Program-made: the position numbers and the translations under genes | Source of the DNA: Anas platyrhynchos | Taxonomy: Eukaryota > Chordata > Aves > Anseriformes > Anatidae | Direction of reading: 5' to 3' | DNA length: 64,000 bases | Assembly (NCBI RefSeq): GCF_047663525.1 | Contig: NC_092597.1 | Location: forward strand, 21,840,001 to 21,904,000 | In this document: positions 47,001 to 59,600 of the stretch, piece by piece | Numbering within the stretch: position 1 is the stretch's first letter | Layout of the letters: every line of letters starts with the position of its first letter | The notes under the pieces: generated by a model | Told to the model about the DNA's origin: nothing | The model's input: the letters and a program-made list of their open reading frames with translations, nothing else | Databases searched by the model: none

Positions 47001-50000
47001 GCCTGCTAACATCCAGCAGGAGCAGGGGGAAAGGAGCTCCCTCCCTAAAGGAGTGCCCAGCTTGGCTGGCTGGTGTGAGTCCCTGGCTGTGACAGAGCAG
47101 GCTGGATGGTGCAGGGCATCTGTTATGATCACTTCTGAGCCATTTGCTCTCCCATGTGGATCTTTGGAGGGTTCTAAGAGGGCTTTGTTTGCAGGCATCC
47201 TGCCTCCTGCAGATCTCAGGGCAGGCTGAGGTAAGAGCCTGCAGGAATATTGTTCCCTACAGGAGGCTCACAGCACCCTACACAATGCTTTTGGACACCA
47301 AGGGCTGTGAAGTTGCAGTCTGCATTACTTCTGAATCCAAGTTTCAGCCAGCTGCAGAGCGTTGGCTGTTTGCAGAGGGCTTGCAGGGGAGCAGCTCAGC
47401 TCTGGGCATCTTCTAATTGAGGAACTGTGGCATGGTCGTGCCCTGTGTCAGAAAAGTGCCTTTCCAAGGATGTGCACAGTGGGATTTTCCAAAAGTTAGT
47501 AATTCAGTGCAGGTAAGACAGTCTCCACGGGGTGTGCTCTACCCCTGGCAGGTGTCTGTACTGAAGCACGTTGTCTACACTGAGCCTGAAGCAGAGCAAG
47601 GCTTTTTCTGCAGGTGTTTTCCCTATTTTCCCTTCTTTCTGAGCCACTGGGATGATGGTTTCCCTTGTGCTGAGGCAGGAAAGAAGGGAGAGGGTAGAAG
47701 TGGAGCAGTGATGAGCAGGACTTGAGCTAGAGGAGGAAGGTGGAGGATGTTAGCTTAGAACAAAGAAATCCTGAGTTTGTTCAGGGGAAAATGGCATGCG
47801 GTTGTGTAACTGGGGCTTGTATCATAGTGCAAACACCCAGGGTGGGTGTGAAGGTTCGCAGGCATTTCTCAACGCCGATTGCTTGACTTTGCAATCTGAA
47901 TATCCTCTTAGTGAAGCTTTTTATGTAATAATAAACCCGTGTAGGTCAGAACTGAGCACCAGGATGCACAGACCTCCTCGTGGCTTCACACAGCGCGGTG
48001 CCCTTGGCACCTTGACAGCTGTAGGTCTGTCACTGTCACACCTTGTGCCTGCCGATTGCAACATGCCCGTGGTGAGCACACCGTTCAGACTCCCCCAATG
48101 CCAAGTCATAACAGGATGGATTAAGAACAGCACTGCAGCCTTCCTGGAGAATTTCCTTGTTTTTGCTGGTCTCAGGCCTATAGAGACACTGCAGGCTCAC
48201 AGGATCTCGCTTGGTGGTGCTGCCCTGAGGGTGTTTTGGGAGAACTTCTTGCTTGTGTGACAGCGACAGCAGCCTGCGACCTGTCATGCATGCTCAAGAA
48301 AAGGGACAAGAATGAATACAGCTTTGATTAATGTTCACCCCAGAGCTTCTGGACAGTAACGCTAAGACACTTCTATCTGTAAAAGGCACCTTTTGCCATG
48401 CATCTGAAATTAGAGCTGTGTCCAGTAGTAATCTCTGTAGTAAAAGAACAAAAGCCATAGCCTTTATTCATTATTTTTTTTTTCAGTACAACATTACCAA
48501 AAACCAAACCAGTGCTTTAGGGGAAAGAAGCATGGGGCAGCATCTCCATAGCCCCTGTGTGCAGGGGCTGCTTGCTTGGCCAGAGCCACTCTTAACCCCG
48601 TAACAACACAAATTTCTTGTAATGGTTTCCCCATCAGTGGCCTTTTGAAAGGGTGGAGTTCTCCTGGCAATATATGTCAGGCTGCTTTAAAGCTGTGCAA
48701 TCATGTAAAGAGAGACAAATTCAGTGTAAGGTGATGTTTCAGAGGGTGCTCACTTGCTGTTTTCTCTCTGAACCTGTCTTGGAAGAGGTTTCTCTCCATA
48801 ACACTTCTGGTTGAACACAACAGCCTTATGAGGGCAGGATGGCCAATGCTTGTTGGATCAGAGCAAAGCATTACCCTGTAACTGGATCCAGTCTCTAGAT
48901 AAGACTTGTAAGACTTAGCCCTTCACCAGCTGCTCTCCTTGGAAGAACAACGAAGGCCTGAAGCCCTCCCTCCTTTCCCACCTCCCTTTAGCCACATTGT
49001 GGTGGGGTGTAAGGACTTCTCCACCAGCTGAAGGGAGGCTTGGGCGTGCCAGACATTACGTAGAGCAGGAATCTGACCAAAGACAGGGTGAAGTATGCTT
49101 TTATGTATGCTCGGGGTACAGTCTTGGCCCCGTGGATGTTCATGGCAGCGTTCCCGTTGACTTCATTGAGTCAGGAGGTTGCCCTTGGCTCCATTCTCTT
49201 TAATCAACGTATGCTAGTGGAGGGGAGAAGGGAGGAGTCTGGGGCACGCTGTAGCCAGAGCAAATGCACGAAGCTTCTCTGGGGGCGGTGGTGATGTGGG
49301 AAGAGAGGGAATTTGCTGCCCTCCTGAGTAGCAACTTATGTAAACAGTTAGATTTGGGCCAGCATGAGTAAAGCATTTGAGCGAGTGACACGAAGTCTGT
49401 GTAGGTGAAAAGGCTTTGTCGAAGCACGGAACAACACAAACCCTTTCCCATCTGGTGGAAATGTTCTTGAAGTGCAACCTAGGATCGAAGGGAGCTTTTT
49501 TGGTGCGTTAACTGTTGCTGGCATGGGCTCAAGTGGGACTGAATAATGGGATCTGAGCTCTGGTTGCTCCCCTGGATAAAACTATGGTCTCTTGGGGTGG
49601 GACTTTCCTTCCTGCATTTGTTTAGAGTAGGCTGATTTGTGGAGGCCAGCAGCCTGTCATGCTTAGGGAAGCCCCAATGGGAACAGAATTGGGATCTCAT
49701 TTTTCTTTTCTCCCCTGGTGTCATTTACATCCTGTGTCAGCAGGAACACGATTCTGGATTATTTTATAAACAAGCCAGTTGCATAAAATTACCCCTGAAA
49801 AACCCTTTTGATCCTTTGACCTCAGTGTTGTTTATCAAGTTAGTGCAAACCCAGAATGGCTTGCAGGCTTGGGTCCAAATCCAGGAGTGAAATGAAGATG
49901 GTCTTGTCAGATGATTTGGGTTTTGCCACCACCCCATCCTGTAGGAAGAGGCCTGCTGGGGTCTCAGTACTGTTGTTCAGCTCCTTACTTGTAACCTCAC

Positions 50001-53000
50001 TTTTTCTTGTGCGTGGCTGCTGCAGCCTGATGTGGATAACGCAGTGGAAGCAGCGAAGGCAGCGTTCCAGAGGGGGTCTCAGTGGAGACAGATGGATGCC
50101 TTGAGCAGAGGACGGCTCCTACACAAACTGGCTGATCTTCTGGAGCGAGACAGAGTCATCCTGGCAGTAAGTACTGTGACTGGTGAGCAATAACAAACCA
50201 GCAGTGGCTGCAACTCAGCTCCATCCCTCTGGTTTTGCTGCATCCATATCTCATGTCACACTACTCCTAAGGACCCCCAGAAAGAAGGAAGCCCGCAGGG
50301 AGGTCCCGCCTCCTAGTTTCTCATTTTTCTGTGCTCATTGCTGTCTTAGGCTGCCTGTTCCAGTCTGTCTGGTACACCTGGGAAGGCCAGGCAGCTTTTT
50401 CAATACCTGCAGTCACATCCATAAATCCTTCCTGGACTAATCTGTCCTTGTGTTACCCTGGGCTTTATTATTCCAGTCCTGTATTTTAGATTTCAGTGCC
50501 TCTGAAAGGGAACCATAGTTTCAGACCTGACCTAGCTCCTCTTTCTCCTCTTCCATAGAGGAGTAGGGGATTTGGTCCTGTCCTTTGAGTCTAGGGTAAA
50601 GATCAGTGACACTGTTTCCCACTCAGAAAGAACAGTGGCACAGGCCCAAGTTTTCTCTCCCTGGTCTGATTAGAGCTCTGACTCTATATGCGTTTTCTGG
50701 AACTGGATGCACTCCCTGATTTCTTTTTCATTCTCCCTATATGAATCCAGGCAGGAGTCATGGCTTATCCTCCTCTTTCTGCAGGAGGATTTTGGGGGTC
50801 TTAGAAGAAGGCTGTTAGCTCTCCGTATTTGAGTTCTCCAAAACCTTGGCTAGTTCCCGAAGTGATTGCAGATGTCAGTACTTACATTTTTAAAGCAATA
50901 AACATATTAATTCTTGGTTGAACAGTCATCAGTGTTCATGTGTCTACCAGGTTAGGAAATATTTACGTATTAAAAAAACAAACAAACCTGCCTTGGTCCT
51001 TCTTTATTATAAAAATGCAAGGCCAGTTTGACTTCTTTTCAAATTTCTTTTCAAATTGCTTCCACTAAAATGGGGGGCTGGGAAGAGAATCTTTCCCTTG
51101 TTGGATGTCATCCAAAGATTGAAATGTGTGTAAGTGGGAACTGGTGCTTTCCCCACTGAACGTCCTGGCTCAGGAAAATCTCTTTATAGCTGTGAAGCTG
51201 CGTTAACTTGGACTTCTGCACTGAAGAACTATTGCTAATGGTTCCTTATCCTGTCCTCCAGGAATCCTTCTCGTGCAGAATAAGGAGAGTAGGACCTGAA
51301 TTAAAATATGCTGTGGTTGGCAGAGGCCTTTAGGCTGTGTGGGACGTGTATATTTTTCAAATAGTGCCCACAGATCTTTTTATCTCTCAGCTTTGAGCTG
51401 ATGCCTGTCCATACTTCACCTGTTCAATGCAGTACTTTTGTTGTGCTCGTCTTGGGGACTATGGCACTCGTCATATTCAGTGCTGTGCTATGCAAAAGTT
51501 CCTGAGCTGTTGTCCCAAGTCTGTACTTGCGTGAGCTGAGCCTCTTTCCCCCAGCACATTGTCTCTGAACCACATGGCAGTCTCCAGTTTCAGCAGGACA
51601 GAAGCAAAAGCTCCAGGTCTGAAGGCAGTTCTGGCCAGCAAATAAAAGGAAATGCGTGTCTGTATATGTGTGCATGAATACACCCTGTTCATTTTCTGCT
51701 CGTTTTTTGATGCGACTTCAAAGAAGCCTCCTTTTTCCATAAACCAGGACACTTATTTCAAGCTTTCTGCTGTCCTTCTGATCTGGGAGGGCTTGTTTGG
51801 CATTGTTATTCTCACTGCAGAAAACCAGCCCTAGCTGCCTTGGCTGCATGCTAAGCAATGACTTATAAAAATCAGTCCTTTTAGCAGACGTTCGCAGTGG
51901 ATAACAATCCTAGCCATTCCAAGGGGAACGTCTGTTTGAGTGCTGTTTGGGCCCTAATGCCTGTGGAAGATGACAGGGGATGACTTCATTTATAAACAAA
52001 GATGTTTCAATCTACCAAGGGATAGTGCTTCCTTTATGGATGTGCTGGCCACTTCCACCAACGTGCCATTTAATGACCTGAGTAGGGAACAAAGCCTTCA
52101 CTCAGCTAATGTCCAGAACAACAAGAAGGACGTGGGCTGAGACTGGGTTTCATTTAGAGCCGCTCAACGTCGGCGCAACTTCAGCAAAGTAACTTCTCCC
52201 TTGCATTTAAGCGCAGTTCTGAGCCCGAAGGTTACTTTACTACATCTCTGAAAATGTGTTTTCTATCATCCTGTGGATAAAAGAGGCTTTTCAGAGGTTG
52301 CTTTTAGGACCACGAGCAGAAAAAAATAGATTTCCAAATAAAAAGAAAATGGGTCAGACTGATTTCAGTGACACCATCTGGAATCCAGAACATCTGTGTC
52401 AAGAGGGTCAGATACAGCGAAGCTGTGGCACTTGCGTAACTGCTGAGCAGTGCCCAGACCACAGCCTGAATCCCACCCACAGCTGCCTTCTGGGGTCTTC
52501 CAGAAGATGCGCCTTTATTGCAATCCCTGAACAAAGCAGCTTGTGTATCTATCAGGGTTATTGGGTCTAGTTGTCTCCGTTCTACCTTATATTAACTAGA
52601 TTGTTCCTTAAGTACAAGGCGAGGGAAGGAAACTCCATGTCTGTGGCACAGGACAAAAGAAAATTGAGAGATTTTCTGAAAGCTTTTTTTATAAAGAAAA
52701 AAATATGGAGGTGTCTGATGGTACACTTAATTTATTTTTTTTTTCAGACTCTGGAAACAATGGACACAGGAAAACCTTTTCTGCAGGCTTATTTCATCGA
52801 CCTGGAAGGTTGTATAAAGACACTTCGATATTATGCTGGATGGGCTGATAAAATCCAGGGTAGAACTATCCCAGTGGGTAAGTTCCTTCAGACCCAGTGT
52901 CAGAGCTGGGGAGGGATCAGGCTTCATGGGGCAGGTTGGGAGGGAGATGCATGAAAAGATTTGCTTCTGAAAACCTGCAAAAGAAGGTGTTCCCTTTCTA

Positions 53001-53604
53001 TCTTAGGGTGCATTTTAAGTAGGCATGTTTTGAGAATTAAACTCACAGGAGAACAGTGAATGCCTGGAAGGATCTTTGGAAAATAATGGATGGGCTCTTT
53101 AGTTGTTGTTTTTGTTTGTTCGTTTTAACAGAGAAGCATTTTGATTTAACATTTAGGCGATTTAGTGTATTTTCAAAATGAGCTTGTTTTGTTCCTGCGC
53201 AGAGGTGATCCCCAAGAGTGTATGAAGGAAAAGGATGGGCACCGCACACAAAAATTAGTCGCCAGAGGAAGAGCTGTGGAGGGCCAAACTAGTTCAGCCT
53301 GTGCAGTCAGCAAAGGGTCTAAAGTCAGTGATGGCAGTCATACAAACTGAGATCTGTCACCCTCGTCCAGAGGAATGTGAAGCTTTGCGTTCTGGGTATT
53401 GGTCATTGGTCTGATTGGAGATCGCTTTCAAGAACTATAATTCACATTCACATTTTCTGTCAGATCTTCCTGGTGAAACTAGATTTTATGCAAAAAAAGA
53501 ATGTGTAAGGAAGATGTCCTTCTCACTGTCCTTCCTACTTCCTTTTGGAAAGTGTAGTATTTTAAGATGAATGGTATTAGTTTACTCCTAGAGTTTCTTC
53601 TTTT

Positions 53605-53635
<31 letters not shown>

Positions 53636-56600
53636 CGTGTGTGTGATTTCTTACCAGAAATGCAGTTCCTCTTACAATGAATGTGATTCCTGTGCAAAAT
53701 AGGTTTGAGATCTTTCCCGCTCAGGGAGCCGAGTGCTTTGCTTCTTTCATGAGATACAATTTGAATGAGATTTGGGCTTGTTCTTCAGTGCAGTAAGGAA
53801 TTGTTCTCCTCTAAGCCTCAACACAGGGAGTCTGCAGAAGGAATTGACCCACTGGTTTTAAAAGTCTCCACTGTGCATGCGAGCAGTGTCTGGCTTTTGA
53901 GCTAACATAAGACCAATTCTCAAACAGGTCTTCATCCATCTGGGGTATCCCAGAGGCTTGAGTGAAGATGCACAGATATAGGCTTGTTTGTCTAATGTGG
54001 TTTTGGTTCTGTCCCCAACCTTCTTGTGAGAAGTCATCTTACACTGTTTCTCTAGAAGCAAGAATGTTGACTGTTGTTTTTTTCCCCTTTGTTCTTCTGT
54101 TTTGCAGACGAGAACTTTGTCTGTTTCACCAGGCATGAACCAATGGGTGTTTGTGGAGCAATAACCCCGGTAAGAAAGAGTGATGGTGCCCGGAATCTCT
54201 CTGGGAAATGGAAGCAGTGCATGCACGCTTCCCATCTTATGCTGCAGCCATTTGCTTCCTAGCTAAGTACAGCTGTTCTGCAGGGAACTCCCATTTCAGT
54301 TGCCTGATGTAGTTTCTTGTTTTACCCCCATGCCAATTGCTCTTGGCAGTGCAAAGTCCTCTGCAATGGAAGGGTGGGTCTCCTAATCAGATGCTCTGTT
54401 CCTCTCAAAGGCTGACAGCAGTCACCAGAGACCAGTCAGAGCTCTCTGACTCTTCCACTGCTAGGACAACCATCTTGTCATTACATGTGCTAGCTTCTCG
54501 CTGCCTAGAGCTGATGCATAGTTTTGAGTTTTAAATCATATCCATTATTAATAACCCCTGGCAGTTCTCTGAGCTTCCTGCGATTAAATCTCACTGGATA
54601 CAGTTCTCTTTTTTCTTTGAGGTCTCATTCTCTGCTGAGAGGACAGTGTGGCTAGCTCTTGGAATGCCTCCAATTGTAGTGTGTGTTGCTCGCTCTGTTT
54701 AAACAGCCAGCTAGAAAGGCTTTTACAGCTACATGGGAGACATAGTTTGTTCCTGTATGGTTGTAAAATGCTTTGAACATGGTATCCTACAGGCTGTGAG
54801 GCAAATGGTGGCGTGCCAAGATTCTTTGGATACTTAGATCAGTAGAGTCCATGGAAGATTTCGACCCTTGGGATAAGGTTATAGGAGAGGCTGAATGAGA
54901 TACATGTGGGGTTGGGGATTTTCTGGACCCTGGGAATACCAGGTCTGGACTGGTTCCCAAAGACATCTGGATAAATTTTGCCTTTTTCTTCAGCTGGACT
55001 GAGCTTGTATCCCTGGTGATAAAGTGGTACAGTCTGCTTAGCCCTGTGAGGGTGAGGCAAATTGGGAGGTGGTTGATACTAATTATCAGACATTTGGCTT
55101 TATGACTTCTGCACAGCCTTCCTGGGTGAACAAGCAATGTGACTGCTCGTAAGTAGCTAGAATTTGTGACATAAGATCAAAACATCAGATTCCTTGCTGA
55201 TGATCGTCAGTGTTGTGAGATTAACTATCATCAGTTAAAAGGTATCTCCCTGTCATCCTTCAGCTACCTTTGGCACTCAGCAGTGCTTTCAGAAATGATA
55301 ACTTCAAAAGGCTGCATATAGGATGTTTGGGAGGGCCACTGTAAGGGGAAATTATGGGACTCTTACTGTTTCAGGTCGACCTTATATCAGTAATAAATAT
55401 AACAGAAAGACCAAATTTGTCTCAAGTTCAACAGTGTTTGCAAAAAGGATGATTGGGGTCAACAGAACCACATCTGCTTCCAGTTTACTTAGAGAACTCC
55501 TCTCAATTATTTTCTTTCCAGTTTGATCTCTAACATGAACAGTCAGTGGATGTGTGTATTCCTCAATATCAAGGGATTCTGTCACTATTCTGCATGTCTC
55601 CCTAGACCAGTTAACAGTCCTCTTGTGGCTTGCCTTTATTTAAACCAACCTTCTTAGCAAGGGAAGTTCTTAGAAAGTGCCGCGTATGCCTGAACTTTAT
55701 CCCAAGGTGATGTCATCAGGCAGCCCTGATGACCTTTTCTAACTTACTTTCACCAGCCATTCTGCAACGGAAAGCACCTGGTAGAGTTATGTCATACTCT
55801 GAAAGTGTAGAAAAGTAGCGAAGGTGTAATTAAGACCTTCAAAAAGGCTTAGGAGAAAAAGTCAAATGGGAAAAATTGTGGGATTCGGCCTTTGGAGAAG
55901 ATCACTGAAATGAAACAGGCCTGGGAAAGAGGGAGAGGTGAGCTGAGGAATAGCACGTTAGACTGAATTCCACTTTGTCTCAGGGCTGCTGGGTTAGAAC
56001 AGAACTCATCTCTTAAAAGCTACACTGCTAATTTATTTGCAAGTGTGAATTTGTGGATTCCTAACATATTTGGCATCTTTGTTGATAGCTGAAGGCCTGT
56101 GGCTTGAGGCTTGACAAGAAGTCCCCTTACTGTTGGCCTGCTTCCATCATCCCTAAAGCAGCATTAATTATTTTTAATGAAGAAATCCTTTCTGCTGCCA
56201 AATGACCTTTCCTGAGATTCAGCGTGAGCTAGATTTTCCACTTCTTGCTTAGGTTCCAAGATCTACAAATACCCATGAACATGAAAGAGATTAGCACAGA
56301 GGAAACTGATGGGGACTGGTTCCTAATTCCAAAAAAGAAAACTAATTGGAAAGGAGCAATTTATTTACAATTTGAAGGGAGAATAAGAGCTGCCCTGGAT
56401 TTCCATGACTGAACACCCACTGGTTTCCTGGTTATAAACTGGAAATGAATGATATTGTGTAACTCCTAACTATTCAGACAACACCTGACACAGAAAAGCT
56501 GAGTTTCTTTCATTGAGCAGTTTCTCCCCATAAGGATGCTGTACAAAAACGATGCATCAGAATGCTGCCTCCAGCATGGTTTCTGTGAACAGCCAAAACC

Positions 56601-59600
56601 CCACACAGAGTGTGATCAGACTCCTGTAAGGAATGAGGGCACATCATGCAAAGGTTTGGTCAACTTCAAAGATTAACTTGAGCATTGCCAACAGTATTTG
56701 GGATCTCAGAGGGAGTCAAGGAGCATGCACTCTGTAGTCCATGCAAACACAGCATTGTAAGCACTTTTCTATGTGCCTATAGCCCTAGTTGCTGGTTTCT
56801 CCGTGAGCTGCCTGAAGGTGGGGAAAATGCTGCATGGAAGTGAGTAGGTGCCTCATCCAACTGACCTCTTGTGTTCTTGCAGTGGAACTTCCCATTGCTG
56901 ATGCTTGTTTGGAAGATGGCACCAGCACTGTGCTGTGGAAACACTTTGGTTATTAAACCAGCTGAACAAACGCCTCTGACATCGCTGTACATTGGCTCGC
57001 TGATTAAGGAGGTAAGGCAATGTGAACAGCCCGTCTACGTACCGTTCTTCTAAGATCATAAGTAAGATTGTGATTTGAATTGGTGCTTTTATTCCTCTGT
57101 TGTCTTCTCTTCTCCCAAATGAGGGAAAGACTGCAGCTCAGTTTTATTAGGCAATGAGGCAAAAAAGAGTGTGATAGATAACAGTGTTGTGTTCATAGTG
57201 TTTTTAAGTGGGATAACTCAACTAAGACAGAGTGAGTGCCATGTGAAACAATTCTTCGTATTTATGTGGCTTATAGAACAATTTAGCTACATCTGGCCTT
57301 TAAAGCCAACTCCTATACTGACGCAGAGGGAAGGTTGTAGGCTGAGAGTTCAAAATGTTGTTTTAGGTCTTGTCAGTAGGGATCCCAGGTATCCTCAGGT
57401 ATTCATCATATGGAGGTGGTGGGAGGTGCACAGTACCTTTCAGGACTGGTTAGTAAAATGTCAGCCTCTTATATATAATTATGTGACTAATTGTGAGCAA
57501 AAACTAAAGGTTTTGGAGGTATGCTTTTGCCTCTCAACTGGAAAAGTCTGTTTGTTAGGCTCAGTCTAATGAGGATGATTCTATCTGTTCTTGGCTTAGC
57601 CTGGGAGAAAGCAGAAGGGCGTGCTAATAAATTGACACCTAGGGCTTCTCTGCCTGGAAAGACAATGCAAAAAATACTACCACTTAAGTACCTCCTACAG
57701 CTAATTGACTTAATAAGATTACGCAAGGTGAGTGACCATAGGGTGCATTTATCATGACCAAAATATTTTGGCTTTTATTTTTGCTGAAAAACAGAAAAAA
57801 AATCTGCCTCAGGGTGACCTGAAACATTTTTTTTTGCTTCTTTGTGGCTTTGCTGCTGACTCCAAACACCATTACTTGCACAGTTTGACATGCAACATTT
57901 TCCTGAAAACTCATTAGCCAAGATGTAAGTTCTATCAAATTCTTATTTATCATTGGTGCATCCATAGGAGAATCAGACTGCCTGTCTAATTTATTAAAAA
58001 AAAAAAAATACTACGAAAGTAATTTTTCCAAGGTAGCACATAAGCATTTTTTTCCATTTTTTTCCATATGAGGAAGGAGCAGCTGCATAAATTGAGATTC
58101 TTTTATTAAAAAGCCACGTGAAATGAATTGGATGCTTAATATCTTGCAATTCCATTGTTAGTAAATTCAGGGAAAACAGCCTGTCAGTAGTAGGGAAGAG
58201 CTAGCCTAGAAGAGCATAATCCTTGAAACTCTTATTTCAGGAAGTAAAAAAACAGACCAATAAGTTCCACACTTTTTCTTGCACTAGAATTTCATCTAAA
58301 GTTTTGCCATTTGTCTCTTTTGGCAGAATGACTACTTGGCTAATCTAGGTTGTAAATGTGGTGGAAACTGGCATAAGTCTATTACCATCTGCTCTTGTAT
58401 TCCTGTTTTATTAGCCCCCATCATCTAGTGAGATTTTACTGACTTCTTAATCCCTCTAGCCTCTGAAGAACCACAAATGTCAACCTTTGTTCAAAACAAA
58501 CTTTCATGCAGTTACCCCTTGGCTCCAGCTGCACGGCAGTAGCTGAGGGCCAAGTTTGGCCAAAAGACTTGCTCTCTTTTGATTTTAAACTGGGACTCCT
58601 CCAAGAATTCGTATTGAATCTTGGCATTTCCTAAGCATGGCTGTTATTTTCACCCACATCTACTCCAGCTGGTAGCACGCAGCTATGTTACTGGAGAGCC
58701 TGGAAAACAGGGATGTATCTAGTATGGGCTCCTTCCCTGCAACTTGCAGTTTTTAAGTGCTGTGTGCACCTTGAATTACTTTATCATGTACTAGGCACAT
58801 TAAAGATGTGGGTTTTTTTGCATATCTGTGTTTTGTATGTTAATAGGGAAATGTATGTTGGTGCCCTGAACTTGATTTCAGTAGGATTAGTAAAATGAGG
58901 TGATGCTGTTGATTGTTCAAGTGCTAAGGTATTTTGCTCACTTATCTTGTGTGAGGCTACAAAGGTGGATGGGTTTTGCACAGCCTTCCTATAAATGCTG
59001 TAGAAATGCTTGCAAGGGAAATGCTTTGTAGGAGTTACTGTGATTGTTTTTAAGGTTTCTCATCATCCTTAAGAATACAGTGATACAAATTCAAGCTTCC
59101 TGAAAACTGAACTGCAGCTCTCAGGAGCGCAGATATCCTTCAGAGTACTCAAAATCCCTCTCTACAAAGCTGTGCTTAACCTCTGTTTTAGGTGGGTTTC
59201 CCTCCAGGTGTGGTGAACATTGTGCCAGGCTATGGCCCCACGGCTGGAGCTGCTATTTCTACCCATCACAGTATTGATAAAATTGCTTTTACTGGATCAA
59301 CAAAGGTAGGTGATGGATTTCTCATAAAACACCTGCTGTTTCTCTTTCTCTTTGCATTCTCTCTTACGACAGCACCGATGAAATATCAGTAATTTCTGTG
59401 TTACCAGCTCTATTTTCCATCACGTTCCATGTGACGGGATTTCTCAGAAGTGTTTGGGATTTGTCCTGGTCAGGTCCCTCTGCTTTTGCTACTGATTCTT
59501 GCTCTAGTGGAAGTCCCACCTCTGTAAACTGGATTTTGCCAAACGGGCACGTTTCTTAAGAACTGTAAGCAGCAGATGTTCGGACACAAGGTAGGATAGT

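Noticed and set aside
47796..48260. 154-codon frame within intron 2
   Set aside because: Intronic, no motif, and not joined in frame to ALDH1A3 exons.
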